From Ectobius pallidus (Eukaryota > Arthropoda > Insecta > Blattodea > Ectobiidae), in NCBI GenBank assembly GCA_964059195.1, contig CAXKWD010000007.1, positions 22,889,023-22,953,022 on the forward strand: 64,000 bases of DNA, in the 5' to 3' direction. Positions 10,120-21,637 of this stretch are shown in pieces. Position numbers and translations under genes: made by a program. The notes beneath the pieces are model-generated. The model was not told the DNA's origin. It was given only the letters and a program-made list of their open reading frames with translations, and ran no database searches. Within the stretch, counting starts at the first letter, position 1, and the number at the start of each line of letters is the position of its first letter.

Positions 10120-11690
10120 TAATTCTGACTTCTTGCAGTTTGCCCAGCTCTATGTTTTTTTTTCTCTGATGGTAGAGAGGGAATCAACACACATGCATGT
10201 AATGTTTGAATATTCTGTGCGCTTTAGTTTATTATTATTTTTTTAATTCTGCAAATTTGAGCCCTTTTTCTTCTGACTTAGTTGAGACAATATGAAATAA
10301 GAAAATTATTGAAACATACCTCTATATTCTCATCACTGCATAAGGAAACTGTAAACTGCTTTTAGGTAGATTTCGAAGAAAAATCTACCTATTGCAATGG
10401 ATACCATGTCATGATTTTCGAAAAATTCTTTGATATCTTTACGTTTCAAGCTCCCCTAAGTACGAAACTACCGCCCGTTCAAAAAAAAAAAAAAATTGTG
10501 ATATTTATACATATATTATATATATATTTATATCTTTACACGATAGCGGCCGTAATTTTGAAGATATTTGAACCAAATTTTAATATGTTATTTCTAGGCC
10601 CAATAGTTCGGACAAGTTCGTTAATGAGCAAAATTGGACCAAGGGGGTGGTCGGGGGAGGGGGTTGAAATTTAAAAAAATGTATATCTCGGCCCCTATGA
10701 AGTATAGAGGGAAACTTTGTTTGAATAAATTAGAGTACTCTCTATGGAGTTCACAGTGACACCAACGATTCGGGGGTTCGAGTGAGGGTGGGGGTGGGGG
10801 TGGGTGATGAAAATATGAAACTTTTGAAACCACGTCTTGTGAGGTATCGTTGAAAAGCTCTTGATGAGTACTCTACAAATCAATAACTAGTTTCTTGATA
10901 GCCCTCATATGACGCGAGATTTTAATGTTTGAAAATAATAACACTTAAAAGAATTATTATAATATCATAATTTTGTCTTGTTTAGCGGCTTTGTTAATTT
11001 TATTCATTGCTGATCTTGCGCACGGCCTCCCAGAATATTATATCCTATTCTTGTTGTCAAAACAAATGATTGTAGGCTCTTCCTCTTTACCGAATTCAGT
11101 TCTTATTACTGCGGGTTTGCCATGCCAAGGCTAAAAAAGAAGAGTGCTGCACAGCGATAATAAATTAAACCAAAAGCACTTTGAAATCTACCTCAGCCTG
11201 TAGGCCTGCCTAAAGGGATTTTTTAGATACAAAATATGTACCAGATTTAGAAATAAAGAAATAAAAATATCAATATATATGCATTGAAAAAGTATAATAC
11301 ATGATAATCATAATCTTTCTCGTCGTCTTCTGCAGTAGTGTTAGTCTGATCCAATCTTATTTTTCTGTAACACCTACGGTGAGCTATAGAGCATAGTGCC
11401 TCCATTTGAAGGTTTTAGTACCTAGACTAATTTTGTTACGCTTATTTTGTGTGAGAGGACAAAGGGACAGATGGTAACCCCATCGCCTCACGATCCCACT
11501 CGGGAAACTAAGATATTACATGGACGTGAAAGGGCCGGCAAAATTTTTTCAGATGCTCTACTTTAGCCTTGGAATTCTTTTATATGCCGGAATTCTACGG
11601 CAGAGCCCCCAGCTTAAAGTCCCTCCCAGAGAACTCCGTGCCCAGGATTTTTAGGTCCTGAAAACCCGTCGACCGTAGCCGGGTTGCTGT
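10120..11690. other. Unassigned repeat-rich DNA
   Basis: Homopolymer A at 10480-10495, a TA-rich stretch at 10505-10530 and a G-rich block at 10640-10800 (proline-rich chance frames on the minus strand). A segment at about 11440-11735 ends in a TAATAATAAT tail and may be the 3' end of a retroposon. No gene recognised. Confidence 0.4.
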
Positions 11691-11739
11691 AGTGTTAGTA
11701 CTAATAATAATAATTATAATATTAATACATAAAGTATAT

Positions 11740-12552
11740 ATAAATAAAGTAATGACAAACTACACAGAAGAACCAATCAAAATTAACGATGACACAATAG
11801 AATATGTAAAAGAATATGTATACTTAGGTCAAATATTATCGTTTGACAATAAAATTCAAAAAGAAGTTTTAAGAAGAATCTCTTTAGCATGGAACAAATT
11901 TTGGAACTTAAAATTCATCCTATTAGACAAATCCTTAAACATGAAGATAAAAAAGGATGTGATGGACACTTGCATTCTACCAGTTATGACTTATGGATCC
12001 CAAACATGGACATTAACTAAAAAAGAGAAAAACATGCTACAGATTTGCCAAAGGAAGATGGAGAGGAAGCTGCTAAACATTACATTGAAAGACCGAATAA
12101 GAAATGAAGACATTAGGAAAGTGACATCTATAAAGGATGTGATGGTTACTGCTTCCAGATTAAAATGGATGTGGGCGGGGCGTATCATGAGAATGAACCC
12201 GGTGAGATGGACACATGCGATGACAGTGTGGGAGCCCAGAACTGGGAAAAGAAGTGTTGGAAGCAGTGGCGGACGCAGGGGGGGGATAGGGGGGTTACAT
12301 CCCCCCCCCCCCGAAATTTGAAAAAAGTACTCTAAGTGGCCAGTTTTATAAACTAATTGTATATGTAAGTTGATTATTTTTTTTAGTATTCTTTCTACCT
12401 ATTCAAATCCCCCCCCCCCGAAAAAAATTTCTGCGTCCGCCACTGGTTGGAAGACAGAAATCCCGATGGGAGGACGAATTTAAGAGTGTTGTGGGGAACT
12501 TGTGGTCGAGGAGTGCCAGAGACAGAAAGAAGTGGAAAACTCTTCACATTTA
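11740..12552 (+). pseudogene. LINE reverse transcriptase C-terminal part, split by a MITE
   Basis: Codons from about 11752 encode the post-catalytic part of a LINE reverse transcriptase: EYVKEYVYLGQILS, CILPVMTYGSQTWTL, CQRKMERKLLNITLKDRIRN and a WAGRIMRM segment, then GKRSVG. At 12264 the frame is interrupted by a 182-bp hAT-type MITE; after it, coding resumes with a WEDEFK motif and ends at a TAG near 12552. The order matches the RTE-like endonuclease-reverse transcriptases of insects; clade assignment is tentative. The 5' two thirds are missing. The tail near 12690-12715 is a short ATTCTTA repeat, a plausible LINE 3' end. Few stops suggest a moderately young copy. Confidence 0.7.
12264..12445. 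mobile_element. hAT-type MITE, 182 bp, with 8-bp target duplication
   Basis: Terminal inverted repeats CAGTGGCGGACGCAG and CTGCGTCCGCCACTG are perfect over 15 bp. The direct repeat GTTGGAAG flanks both sides (12256-12263 and 12446-12453), the 8-bp duplication expected of hAT transposases. Interior holds G and C runs and no coding. It is inserted in a LINE frame, which reads on across the removed element. Confidence 0.93.
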
Positions 12553-12789
12553 GTACCAAAACTAGAGTCAATTAACTTGTATTAAATTTTAGCGTTCTCA
12601 GGTGAGGCTAGCCTGAAACGTTCTTATTTAACGAGCCAGCCACCCTGGCATGCCAGGAGGCCCTTGCCCGCTATGGGATGCTTGTGGGCTAATTCTTAAT
12701 TCTTAATTCTTTAATATATAAGAGCACTTAGTTTGGTAATGTACTTAGTGATTTTATTTGCATTTGAAGGTTGGATGGAGTTATACAAA

Positions 12790-14147
12790 GGCTGTGCAAG
12801 TACAATATATAATAAGGAGGAGAGTGAACAGAAGAACCTTGAGAAGAACGTCCCATATCCTGGAAATGCGACCTCCTTCTAGTTAACTTATACATTAACC
12901 TCAACTTTTCCATGCCTAGAGTAGGTTCATCACTTTGAACCTGAAAGCAAACGCCAAAGCATTGAATGGAAACACCTTGCATCTCCAGTCAAAAATAAAT
13001 TCAAGAGTTAACCCTCAGCAGGAAAAGTGATGCACACACTTTTCTGGGATTGACAAGGGCTAATACTGCAACATTACCTGAAGAATGCTAGCGGTCCTGA
13101 GTTCAAATCTCGGGGCCGGCGGGTGTGTCATTCGTGGTGGACGAAGCCGTGCCTTGGGGGGTTTTCTCGGGGTTCTCCCGTTTCCCCCTCTCATTCCACC
13201 AACACTCTCCACTTCATCTCACCTTTCCCCCTTTTCATCATCATCCCGTTTCCACTTCCGGTATCGGGCCTGCTTTGGCAGTCAGCGCCCTTTGGGGGCC
13301 TCTCCCGTCCTCCCCGCTGCTTGTGGTCAAGAGGTTGTTGGTGGTGTGTGCCGCGGACCTGTCGGGGCTCCGGTTGGAGGGACCGAAGGGGGTGGCGTGT
13401 GTCGCGGACCTGTCGGGGCTCCGGTTGGAGGGACCGAAGGGGGTGGCGCATACGTGGCATGGTAATAAGGCTTGCTGGATGTAGGGGAGTTCCGTGGGGG
13501 CCTGCGGGGGGATCTGCAGTCCTGGGCGGCCTATGGGCACGCAACTCATTCCATCCCGGAGGTAGGTACAATAAGCCTGCGGCTTCGGTGCTTAGGGGCG
13601 TTCCCACCCCGCCTCCCGCCTAAAGGGCACTTATTCAATTCAATTCAATTACCTGAAGAAGGGATCAACAATAAACAGTCCACGTTTCAGTGAGATGCTG
13701 AGCAACGAGCTGAAGCTTGCAATTCGAACCAAACGTCGAGGCCTATAGTCGAAAGGAGTTGTTTTGTTGCGTGACAATGCGCGCCTACATACTACCGCCC
13801 ACACAGCTCAAACTATTGCGAAACTGGGTGTTAAGGAGTTAGAGCATTCTGCATACAGTCCCGTTCTCGCCTCGTCAAATATCCATCTTTTTGGCCCACT
13901 TAAAGATGCTTTAAGGGGCCGTCAATTCACCACAGATCAAGAACTGAAGGAAGCGTTGCATAAGTGGCTTGCTACTCAGAAGAAAACTTTTTTTTCTGAG
14001 GGTAATAGGAAACTTGTGCAACAATGGATCAAGTGCATTGAGAAGCCAGGGGACTATGTTGAAAAATTGAGGTAATTTAAAGTTTGGTAATGCTGTTGCA
14101 ATAAATTTTAAAAAGAGAGTTCGGATACTTATTGACTTACCCTCGTA
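12790..14147 (+). pseudogene. Mariner-family transposase fossil
   Basis: Translated pieces follow the mariner order: PESKRQSIEW and KVMHTLFWD (12935-13045), then, after a 562-bp insertion, the AIRTKRRGL block, LLRDNARLHTTAHTA with the second catalytic Asp, and HLFGPLKDALRGRQF to GDYVEKLR. The last frame (13764-14075) is about the C-terminal 100 residues. Damage: the TGDETW region with the first catalytic Asp is not recognisable, stops occur at 12982, 13054 and 13748, and the third catalytic Asp of the family's APSD motif is Asn (ASSN). The 3' terminal inverted repeat is visible as GACTTACCCTCGTA ending about 14147; the 5' repeat was not found. Non-functional. Confidence 0.88.
13086..13647 (+). 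mobile_element. GC-rich SINE-like retroposon inserted in mariner
   Basis: The element is flanked by the 13-bp duplication ATTACCTGAAGAA (13073-13085 and 13648-13660). It starts with a tRNA-like B box (GAGTTCAAATCTC), lacks a clear A box, so is probably 5'-truncated, and ends in a TTCAATTCAATTCAATT tail. The body is far more GC-rich than its surroundings and contains a 51-bp tandem duplication (starting about 13353 and 13404). Open frames on both strands reflect high GC; I do not accept them as genes. Confidence 0.88.
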
Positions 14148-14350
14148 TAAGTAAAATTCTTAAAACTATTTAAACCTGAAGAGTTTACAAAGGTTTCTCC
14201 TGTCTGTTTGGTTATAAATTTACATTACTGATTTATATAATGAAAATTGGACAATTTTTTTTAGCTTGTCGAATTTTACGAAGCAATATTATTAATGGAG
14301 TTAAGATATAGGCCTACTCAACTTATAATATTAGTCGTAGGCCTACTTAC

Positions 14351-14548
14351 AATGCCGAGTATAGTTCGATCCTCCATGAAAGCACTGACGCAGCCGACGA
14401 AAGACACGATAACGATTAGGACAGCTGTTGCAATGAGGATGTAGATGCCGATGTAGTACTCTTCCAAGTCCAGTCTCTCTACCCATTCAGCGAATCCTTT
14501 TTCTAGGTTCATCCATAAGGCTAACCCGAACATAGCTGCACCCAGAAT
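14351..14548 (-). CDS. Tsp2A: Tetraspanin exon, Tsp2A-like
   Basis: A 198-bp (66-codon) exon with good splice signals on the minus strand: polypyrimidine and TTTGCTTTCAG before 14548, GTAAGT after 14351. It encodes the end of the first membrane segment (ILGAAMFGLALWM), the small extracellular loop (GFAEWVERLDLEEYYIG) and the second membrane segment ending VSFVGCVSAFMED, where tetraspanins carry a conserved Gly-Cys and acidic residue. The loop pattern (GF--W, YIG-Y-LI, then VSF-GC-SA-ME) is close to my memory of Drosophila Tetraspanin 2A, a partner of Mesh in smooth septate junctions of gut and Malpighian tubules. Other exons, including the large loop with CCG, were not found and presumably lie beyond long introns. 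Tetraspanin is firm; the Tsp2A orthology is moderate. Confidence 0.75.
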
Positions 14549-14909
14549 CTGAAAGCAAAATATGAAACTTACTAAGACCAAATAGATATACGAGAAAGAG
14601 TGCACATGTAACTTAAATACAAACAGAGAAAAGATGAAATCTTAATTTTGGTTTACAAGACCAATATTTTATTTCAATTATTAAAACTAATGATAATTTA
14701 TTTGTTTTCATTCTTTTTTTGGAGCCAGGCAAGCACTTCACATCTTCAAATGTGTCTACACTAACGGTTCTGAACGGCTCTCACCAAGCTGCATGATGGC
14801 AGAATCAAGGCACTGAACATGAGAAAATGTAAGAACTTCATAAATAAAAAAAATAAAAAAAAAAAACAAAAATGCTCTTCCTGATAATGAAAATTATATA
14901 TGTATAACC

Positions 14910-14910
<1 letters not shown>

Positions 14911-14951
<41 letters not shown>

Positions 14952-14966
14952 CACATATATACACAT

Positions 14967-15001
<35 letters not shown>

Positions 15002-15002
15002 C
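14911..15002. repeat. (TA)n-(CA)n-(TA)n microsatellite
   Basis: Alternating TA and CA runs; apparent YIYI/THTH frames on both strands are products of this repeat. It lies upstream of the tetraspanin exon, probably intronic. Confidence 0.95.
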
Positions 15003-15004
15003 TT

Positions 15005-16225
15005 ATATTATATCGAATGATGCACAGCCCACCCGTAATTGATTTGTTAGTGAACGGGATGATTTCTTCTGCGTGCCTCATACCTAAATAAAATTGTTTA
15101 CTCTCTGAATTCAATGTTATGAAAATGGAACGGGTTTAGGCGATTAAAATATTATCTAATTACCATTAAATCCTATTTGAATTAATTTCCTTGAAACATT
15201 GTCAAAATACAAGAAGTAACACCATGTAGCCAATCGTTTTTCATAAACAAAATACAGGTCTACTACTGGGTAATTGCAGGGTGTAAATTATAGTTTGATA
15301 GATAATTATATGTTATTCTATTAAATCCTGATTTTTTAAATCTAGTTTCTTTCGATTTAAGATAAATATTGAAAAAAGTAATATAAATAATAAAATCTTA
15401 TAATTTTTTTGTCTTTCCTTAGTTTCAACTTTATTTCTTCCACCTAATTATATTTCTAAATGATAACAAATATTGTAAAATGAAGTTTTGTTCCTTTCGT
15501 AATTCTGAACTCCCTGTTTAAAAAATATTGTTTAACTGATTATAGTTTATATAGTACTTTTTATAGATATATATTTGTCAATTTCTCTGTTCTCTCTTAT
15601 TAAGAGATATGGTAAATGTAGTCCCTAAACACGAGTTTTGCTCATCTTAAGACTTTAAAATAAAGTAAATAAGTAAGAGTTTATGTTTGGTGATAATTAT
15701 TATAAACAATATAAACATGAATTGACGGTGGCCATGTTGTCACAATTTTCAACCCATGCTCTCAAGGGCCATGGTTATGCCTGCACTCAGCAACGCGAGA
15801 AAAATGTCAGGGTATAGTGAATAGACCATATCTCAGCAACTGAGGGGAAACGTTTTAGTACCCCACCCATGCTGTGACGTATGAAACCTGTTCTTCATGT
15901 TCAGTGTCACGTCGAAACTGCTTTATTCTGACGTCAAGGGCGACTGTAGTGGGAGACATTACCCCACCGCACAGTGGCACAATGTGAACCAGTTGCGCAC
16001 CCGTGGTATAGGCAGCTAATGTATATTTATTATTATTATTATTTTTATTATTATTATTTTTAAAAGAAGAGGAATGATAATGCTCCATCAATGTAATTTC
16101 AATTAATTTGAGATTAGACACTTCTCAATTAAAATCATTCCCTGATTTCCATTACTTCAAATCCTGGGCAACCAACGAACTGCAATGTAATTTTTAAATA
16201 ATCATATATGCTTACTTTTTTTTAC
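15005..16225. other. No gene seen; probable intron or intergenic DNA
   Basis: AT-rich DNA. An ATT trinucleotide run lies at about 16024-16060. A less AT-rich block at 15720-16010 has no recognisable coding. Confidence 0.45.
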
Positions 16226-16560
16226 CCGTACCTTATATTCTATAGGTGGAGGAAGTATTGTGTTCAAAACTCCAAATTCAATGTCGAGTTTTTAACCAAA
16301 ATGCCGAGTTTTGAGATCCCTGAAGCCAAAATTGTATTCTTATAAACATATCTGTTTGTGTGACCATCTGTCTGTCTGCGTGTCTATGAACACCCTACCT
16401 CGAGGATGAAAAATAGTATAAAAACAAAATATTATATTCTTCCGGAGATATAACACGAAGATTTGCGAAGACTTTACCTTACTATTAATGCCAGTTTGTA
16501 TGAAGAGAATTTCATTTGTCATAATTTTATGGAAAATTGACAAATACAACATATTTGATT
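16225..16560 (+). repeat. Repeat family X, copy 1
   Basis: Begins with a degenerate palindrome (TACCCGTACC ... TATAGGTGGAGGAAGTA) and continues through GTCGAGTTTTTAACC, a CTGTCTGTCTG run and AACACGAAG and GAATTTCAT blocks shared with copies at 32923-33440 (plus) and 50450-51018 (minus). No coding. Probably a non-autonomous element; its other end is not defined. Confidence 0.6.
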
Positions 16561-16714
16561 AATGATTGACCTATTTCGCTTAAATGCACATTGGTAATCT
16601 CCAATGATTTAGTTCGCATAGGCCTATGGGGAAATAAATATATTAGAAAAAAGTTTGATAGTAGGCCTATTGTTCTTTCTTGTTTAATAGAAAATAAGTT
16701 TGTATGTTGATAAG

Positions 16715-17865
16715 AGAGAAATTCCTTGATTGTTATTACATTCGGCCTTTCTCCATTTTTATGGATCGGTATAATAATAGATTTTTTTTTTTTAATTCAT
16801 TTGGCAATTCTTCCTTTCTCCAAATCATAAGAGTGTATGGACCACTGAATTTGTCTCCCCCGCCTTAATTAGTTTACCTACAGCTATTCCTACTCCTGTT
16901 AGGGTCGGTTTCCAAAGAACGTCTCTGCTTTGTGCATCTCCGTGTAAGAAAAGTAAAAAGCGGACCGACCAAAAGTTGCCGATATGAGCCACTGCGCATG
17001 GCTAGCGGCATTCACAGGATAGCAGGGAATGTATTGAAATTTATTCTAGTGTCGATGAATTGCTTGAATAGAGAAATAATTTCACGTAATTTGCATTGCT
17101 TGTGAAAACAAACGTTTCCGTTACGTCTCTTACATTTATTTACGTAGGCCTATCACAAAGCTCTGAATTCAGCTACAAGAGTCGGTCGGCTTTTTTTCCC
17201 CCTACCTGTACATTTAAGATTATTCTTAATTAACATTAACGAGCATAGTGCCATAATTTTCCTTAAATATGTTAGTTCTAGGTTGAAAACCTTTTTTTGA
17301 ATTCGTATATCCCCTTGTAAAGATTCCTAATAATTTTGTCACTATTATAACTTATTCCTCTAATTAATTTACTTTGTCTTTGAGACAGTTTCTTTTCTTT
17401 GTTCTAATGATTCTAGAGGCTTTCAGTTTAGCATTATTGAGTTTTCGACAACTGTTTCATTCAGAATTAGTTTGGATTGCTTTCTCGCATTTTACTAACA
17501 TTTTCTTTTGCTGGTACTTTAATATTGTTTTTAATACTTTCCCAGGTTTTATCGGATTCATATCATCCGTAGCTTCTGATTCTGAAAGGTTTTCTAGGTA
17601 AGCGTTCTTAATTTGGTCCACATCTAGCTTTTTCAAATTGAATCTCCCTATATCGAAATTTTACCTAGCTCCTTTGCTTTGAAAGTTTCTCCCAAATAAC
17701 AACTACAAGATAATGATCCGATTCGCATACAGCTCCCCCGAATATTCTAGATACTAATACCAGATAATACTACTAGAATGCCTCCTTGCGTCTATTAGCA
17801 CATGGTAGATTTTTTCATGAATCCTTGTATCTCGCGAAATCCATGTGTATTTATGAATACCTCAA
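16715..17865 (-). pseudogene. Decayed LINE: APE endonuclease to start of reverse transcriptase
   Basis: The minus strand in several frames gives HKYTWISRDTRIHEKIYHVL, IDARRHSS, ESDHYLVVV, then residues of the linker (TWE-IK, AKE) and finally IWRKEELPNE, the segment that precedes the first reverse transcriptase motif. This is the order of a widespread arthropod LINE (YTWTSPDG, QIDHVLID, SDHYLV as I recall). Stops and frameshifts are frequent. The stretch 16905-17220 does not fit and may be an insertion: GGTCGGTTTCC and AGTCGGTCGGC lie near its ends in inverted orientation. Non-functional. Confidence 0.65.
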
Positions 17866-17869
17866 AGTG

Positions 17870-18013
17870 GGAATTTGCAATATACAATCTTTGGCCCACG
17901 GTTAAAAGTGCAATTAAAACAGCTTTTGCCATGGTATTTTAGTATGGAATTGTATAACCTTTGTGCTGTGGATTAGTTAATCGAAACAACTAATGGCTTA
18001 ATCTGTTTTACAT

Positions 18014-18044
<31 letters not shown>

Positions 18045-19465
18045 TATATTATCCGGTTTCACAGTATAGGCCTACTTTTTTTTTTACATTTTTCGGTAAC
18101 CCAAGATTACACATCCAATTTAATTTTCATTCTCTATTTATGTCTATCTGTCCATAAATTCTCTTCAATATTTCTTCTTATAATTGATGTCTGAATCCCT
18201 TGTATCCATGTGGTCGGCGGTCTCCCTCTTTTCTTCCTTCCTTCCTGTATATATAGGCCTAGGCTAATTACATTCCCTCAGCCACTTTTCAAGCAACATA
18301 TCGACCATATGTTTTATTTCCTACAGTTTTTCTTAGTTTTACTTAATTTAATTAATTTAAGTGTAATTTTAACCTTAGACGTTTCATTAATAGTCTTTTC
18401 AGTAATCATACTTTGGTTCAAATCGATTTACTAGTTGAATTAAAACAGATAAACATGTTAGAAATTAGGTTATTTTAGTGTGATTAAATTCATGCAAATA
18501 TGGAACATTTCGAACTTCTTGTAAAATTAAGTGTAACTTATTATGTTAGCTCTCAAAGCCGATCAAAATTAGACTATTCAATCGATCAATCAATCAAATG
18601 CTAATATTTCGATCGATCTACAGCGCATATGGGAATAATAGCCTATAAGGCCGTAAAATTGAATATAGAGTTTTTGATGCTACCCAATTCATTCAAATCA
18701 AGTAGGCCTACCATTGCACTGAAATAATTAACATTTCAATACAGAGGTATTTCCTTGTCTTAAACGAATTGTGCCCAAACTTTCACCAAATCATAAAGAT
18801 ATTATTCGCCATCTAGTAAACAATACTGTAAGGCACATAATATATAAATAAAACATTAAACTGCAAGAAATCTCCATAATAAGTATAGATAAATTGGAGA
18901 CTGAAAGAAGGACAAATATAATTTGTAGTCTACCTTTACTTATACCAATATAAGGTCTGGGGCATTTAGTAACTTTATCTTTGAAAATCAAGTGCATCGT
19001 AACTTGTGTAATGTTATTTCACTTCCACTAATTGTAGCGACTTCTAAGCTGGAGAATAACTAAGTGGAGGTCTTATAGACCAGGATTCGATTAAAGGCAA
19101 GATCGATAAAAACCTTTTACAAGCAGTATTTTTACACTGTCTGGCGGACCACTTAGCATCCCGGCTAATAAGTTAGGGAAGTCTGAGGTTAAGCAGGTGG
19201 GTTATCCACTGTGAAGCGAGACAGTCCATTACTCTTCTAATTTTCCTCAAGTAGTAAAACATACTTTATGTGAATATAAAGTTGAAATGATTATGGGTGT
19301 AAAATAAAGACAGAACCATAATTTTGTTACATGTTTATGAGTTTTAGAGTATTGTTCTTACTCCAATTCTACTTACATAGATATTTTAATTTTTATTTAT
19401 GTACGAGAGTTGAAGTTCAATAGTGATAACACATCTTTAAAATAAAAGTGAATTACAGAAAGTTC
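17870..19465. other. No gene seen; short TA repeat
   Basis: AT-rich DNA with a TA run at 18015-18041. Short frames at 18210-18434 and 18791-18997 are hydrophobic and lack motifs. Confidence 0.45.
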
Positions 19466-20005
19466 AAATCGCTTTTGTTGGATGTTGGTTGCATATCCAG
19501 CATACTTCAGAGCAAATAGGAGCCTTCTATCACTACAAATGCCTTCACAGTAACCAGAAGAAATTGAGCTGGCTCTATCAACTTGTCTAAAATGAATTTT
19601 GGATCTGACAGAAAGCCAATGATTAAAAATAATTTAATACCTTAAAATTATTCTTGATTCACAATAATATGAAATATCATAATGAACTGTTTCAACATTA
19701 GTTTAAAAAATTTACCCATTATTATGAATGATTGAGTGTAACGCATGACTGACTTCCGCCGGAAGGAAGTGAAGAAAAAGTGACAGGCTTTGACCCATCT
19801 TGCTCCTTTTCCGTATGGAATTATTGTGGATCAAGAATAATTTTAAACTTTTTAATCATTGCCTTTCTCTAAGATAAAAACCCATTTTAGACCGGTTGAA
19901 AGAGCCAGCTCAATTTCTTCCGGTTAATGTGAAGGCATTCGTAGTGACAAAAGGTTCCTATTTGCTCTGAAGTATGCTGGTTATCCAACCAACATCAACA
20001 AAACC
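19466..20005. mobile_element. Fold-back MITE, ~540 bp with ~200-bp inverted arms
   Basis: 19466-19680 and 19815-20005 are inverted copies, with shared blocks CCAGCATACTTCAGAGCAAA, GAAATTGAGCTGGCTCT and AAAATTATTCTTGATTCAC. The centre contains a small palindrome (ACTTCCGCCGGAAG near 19754). Outer ends are GTTGGATGTTGGTTG versus CCAACCAACATCAAC. No coding and no clear target duplication. The structure fits a fold-back or MITE-type non-autonomous DNA transposon. Confidence 0.8.
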
Positions 20006-20824
20006 AATTTTAGCTTCCTTTAATTTGTTTAATGTGTTACCAATATTAAACTTCCAACCCTCGTATTTATGCACTTATTCGCATTATACTTAGGCAAACG
20101 ATTTTCGAATAAATTACTGGTAAGATTAAATATGTTAATTGTAATAATAATACTATTAATAATAGATTGTAATAAAGGAATTAAATATTACAGCTCAGAA
20201 TACAGCATACTTGATTGATATAGCAGTGAAAAATACTCCCATTATATAAAGCACGTAAACTAAGAAAAATATAGAACAATAAGTGAAGAAGTAAAAGAAA
20301 ACATGAGAACTGTTTAAAGACGTTAGAGTTTATAATTTACCAATAGAATAATTCGTCACTAAATGTCTCAGGCAAGTTTAAGATATTTGGCATAAGATTT
20401 TTTTTTGTCGTTATTGTAGGCTTCAAACTTCAGTACCACACCATTACCCAGAAAAACTACGCCAAGATCAGGCGTTTATTTTTTACGGAACCATAAAATA
20501 GCTGAACATAATCAAAATAAAATTACAGATATTACATCCCTGAAATAATTACAAAAGCACTTAAATTACAAAGGTGGTTAGTCATAGATGTATAATGGAT
20601 GGCAGCCTTAAACATATTAAATAGATAAGCATATTATATTTTGTATGATCACTTAAATTATAAAGGTGGTTTGTTATAGATAATTATAATTATTTATCGT
20701 CAGGTACTATAATGAAGGAATGTTGATTAACTTTAAATCACCTAGTGGTAGCTGCGAATTCTTGGTGTACACAATGTCATGATTCTTTTCGTTAGGGGTA
20801 ATTACATTTATAAATACAATAAAA
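20006..20824. other. Unassigned AT-rich DNA
   Basis: No gene. A short direct similarity (CACTTAAATTA-AAAGGTGGT) occurs at 20559 and 20651. Confidence 0.45.
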
Positions 20825-21600
20825 TCAGCTAAACTGATATAACAAAGTGCCAGAAGGCTTTTGTTTAATCAGTGAAAATTGCAATAATAATATGCAGAAA
20901 ATAAGTTATTTTTGTAATACATTTCTGAGTTAAGCTCTAGATCCATTCATTAAGTAGGGCTTACGGAAGAACAAAGGTCTAAAGTTTGATAAGCATAGGC
21001 CTATTACATTAGGTCTATTACTTACACAGGAGCGTTTAAACTGAAAAATAATCGCAATAAAATATAATGTAGATATCGGTAGCCGTACATTTCGATAGTT
21101 TGCACGGTATTATATCAACAGCAGCTGCGATTAATTATTACACTGCTAGATATATTTTAAACCTTTTATTTATTTTTATTTATATTTGTACTTATGTCTT
21201 AATTTTGATAAGCGTATGTGAAGGAGTAAGTGGGATAACAATAGAACGAAATTACAACAAATGTTTTACATTTAAAACAAGGCGTGATATAATAAATTTA
21301 TAAACATCTGACAGCATTGTAGTCAAGGTCGTCAGTGATTAGCAACGCGGCTTTGTAGTATAATCAAGATATCCCATTTAAAAAGCATGTTATCTTTAAT
21401 TAGTCGTTACTCCGGTACTGCTCAACCGATCTGGTCCAAAATCAATAAGCTTCTTCCCATAGATGTGTTAAATGCGTGTACCAAATTTCTTGAAAACCCG
21501 ACAAAGCGTATTCGAATTATCGCGCATACAGACAGACGGAGATTTCCCACCCACCATACAAACTTATAAAGTACCATACTGGCACTTAATAACACTACCC
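20825..21600 (+). repeat. Repeat family E, copy 3
   Basis: Starts with AAAATCAGCTAAACTG and AAAGTGCCAGAAGG, includes the GGGCTTACGGAAGAACAAAG block, then one tandem monomer (ACTCCGGTACTGCTCAACCG) and ends CATACAGACAGACGG ... AAAGTACCATACTGGCACTT. This order matches the copies at 36560-37810 and 58320-59255. No coding potential. Confidence 0.7.
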
Positions 21601-21637
21601 ACATATTCCTTCACATATGGTTATCATAGTTTAGACC

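Noticed and set aside
13085..13623. Overlapping long open frames on both strands
   Set aside because: They lie in a GC-rich retroposon with a 51-bp tandem duplication; no motif, and open frames are expected from low stop density.
14761..15114. Minus-strand frame upstream of the tetraspanin exon as its first exon
   Set aside because: It is mostly microsatellite translation and lacks a tetraspanin N-terminus or splice signal in phase.
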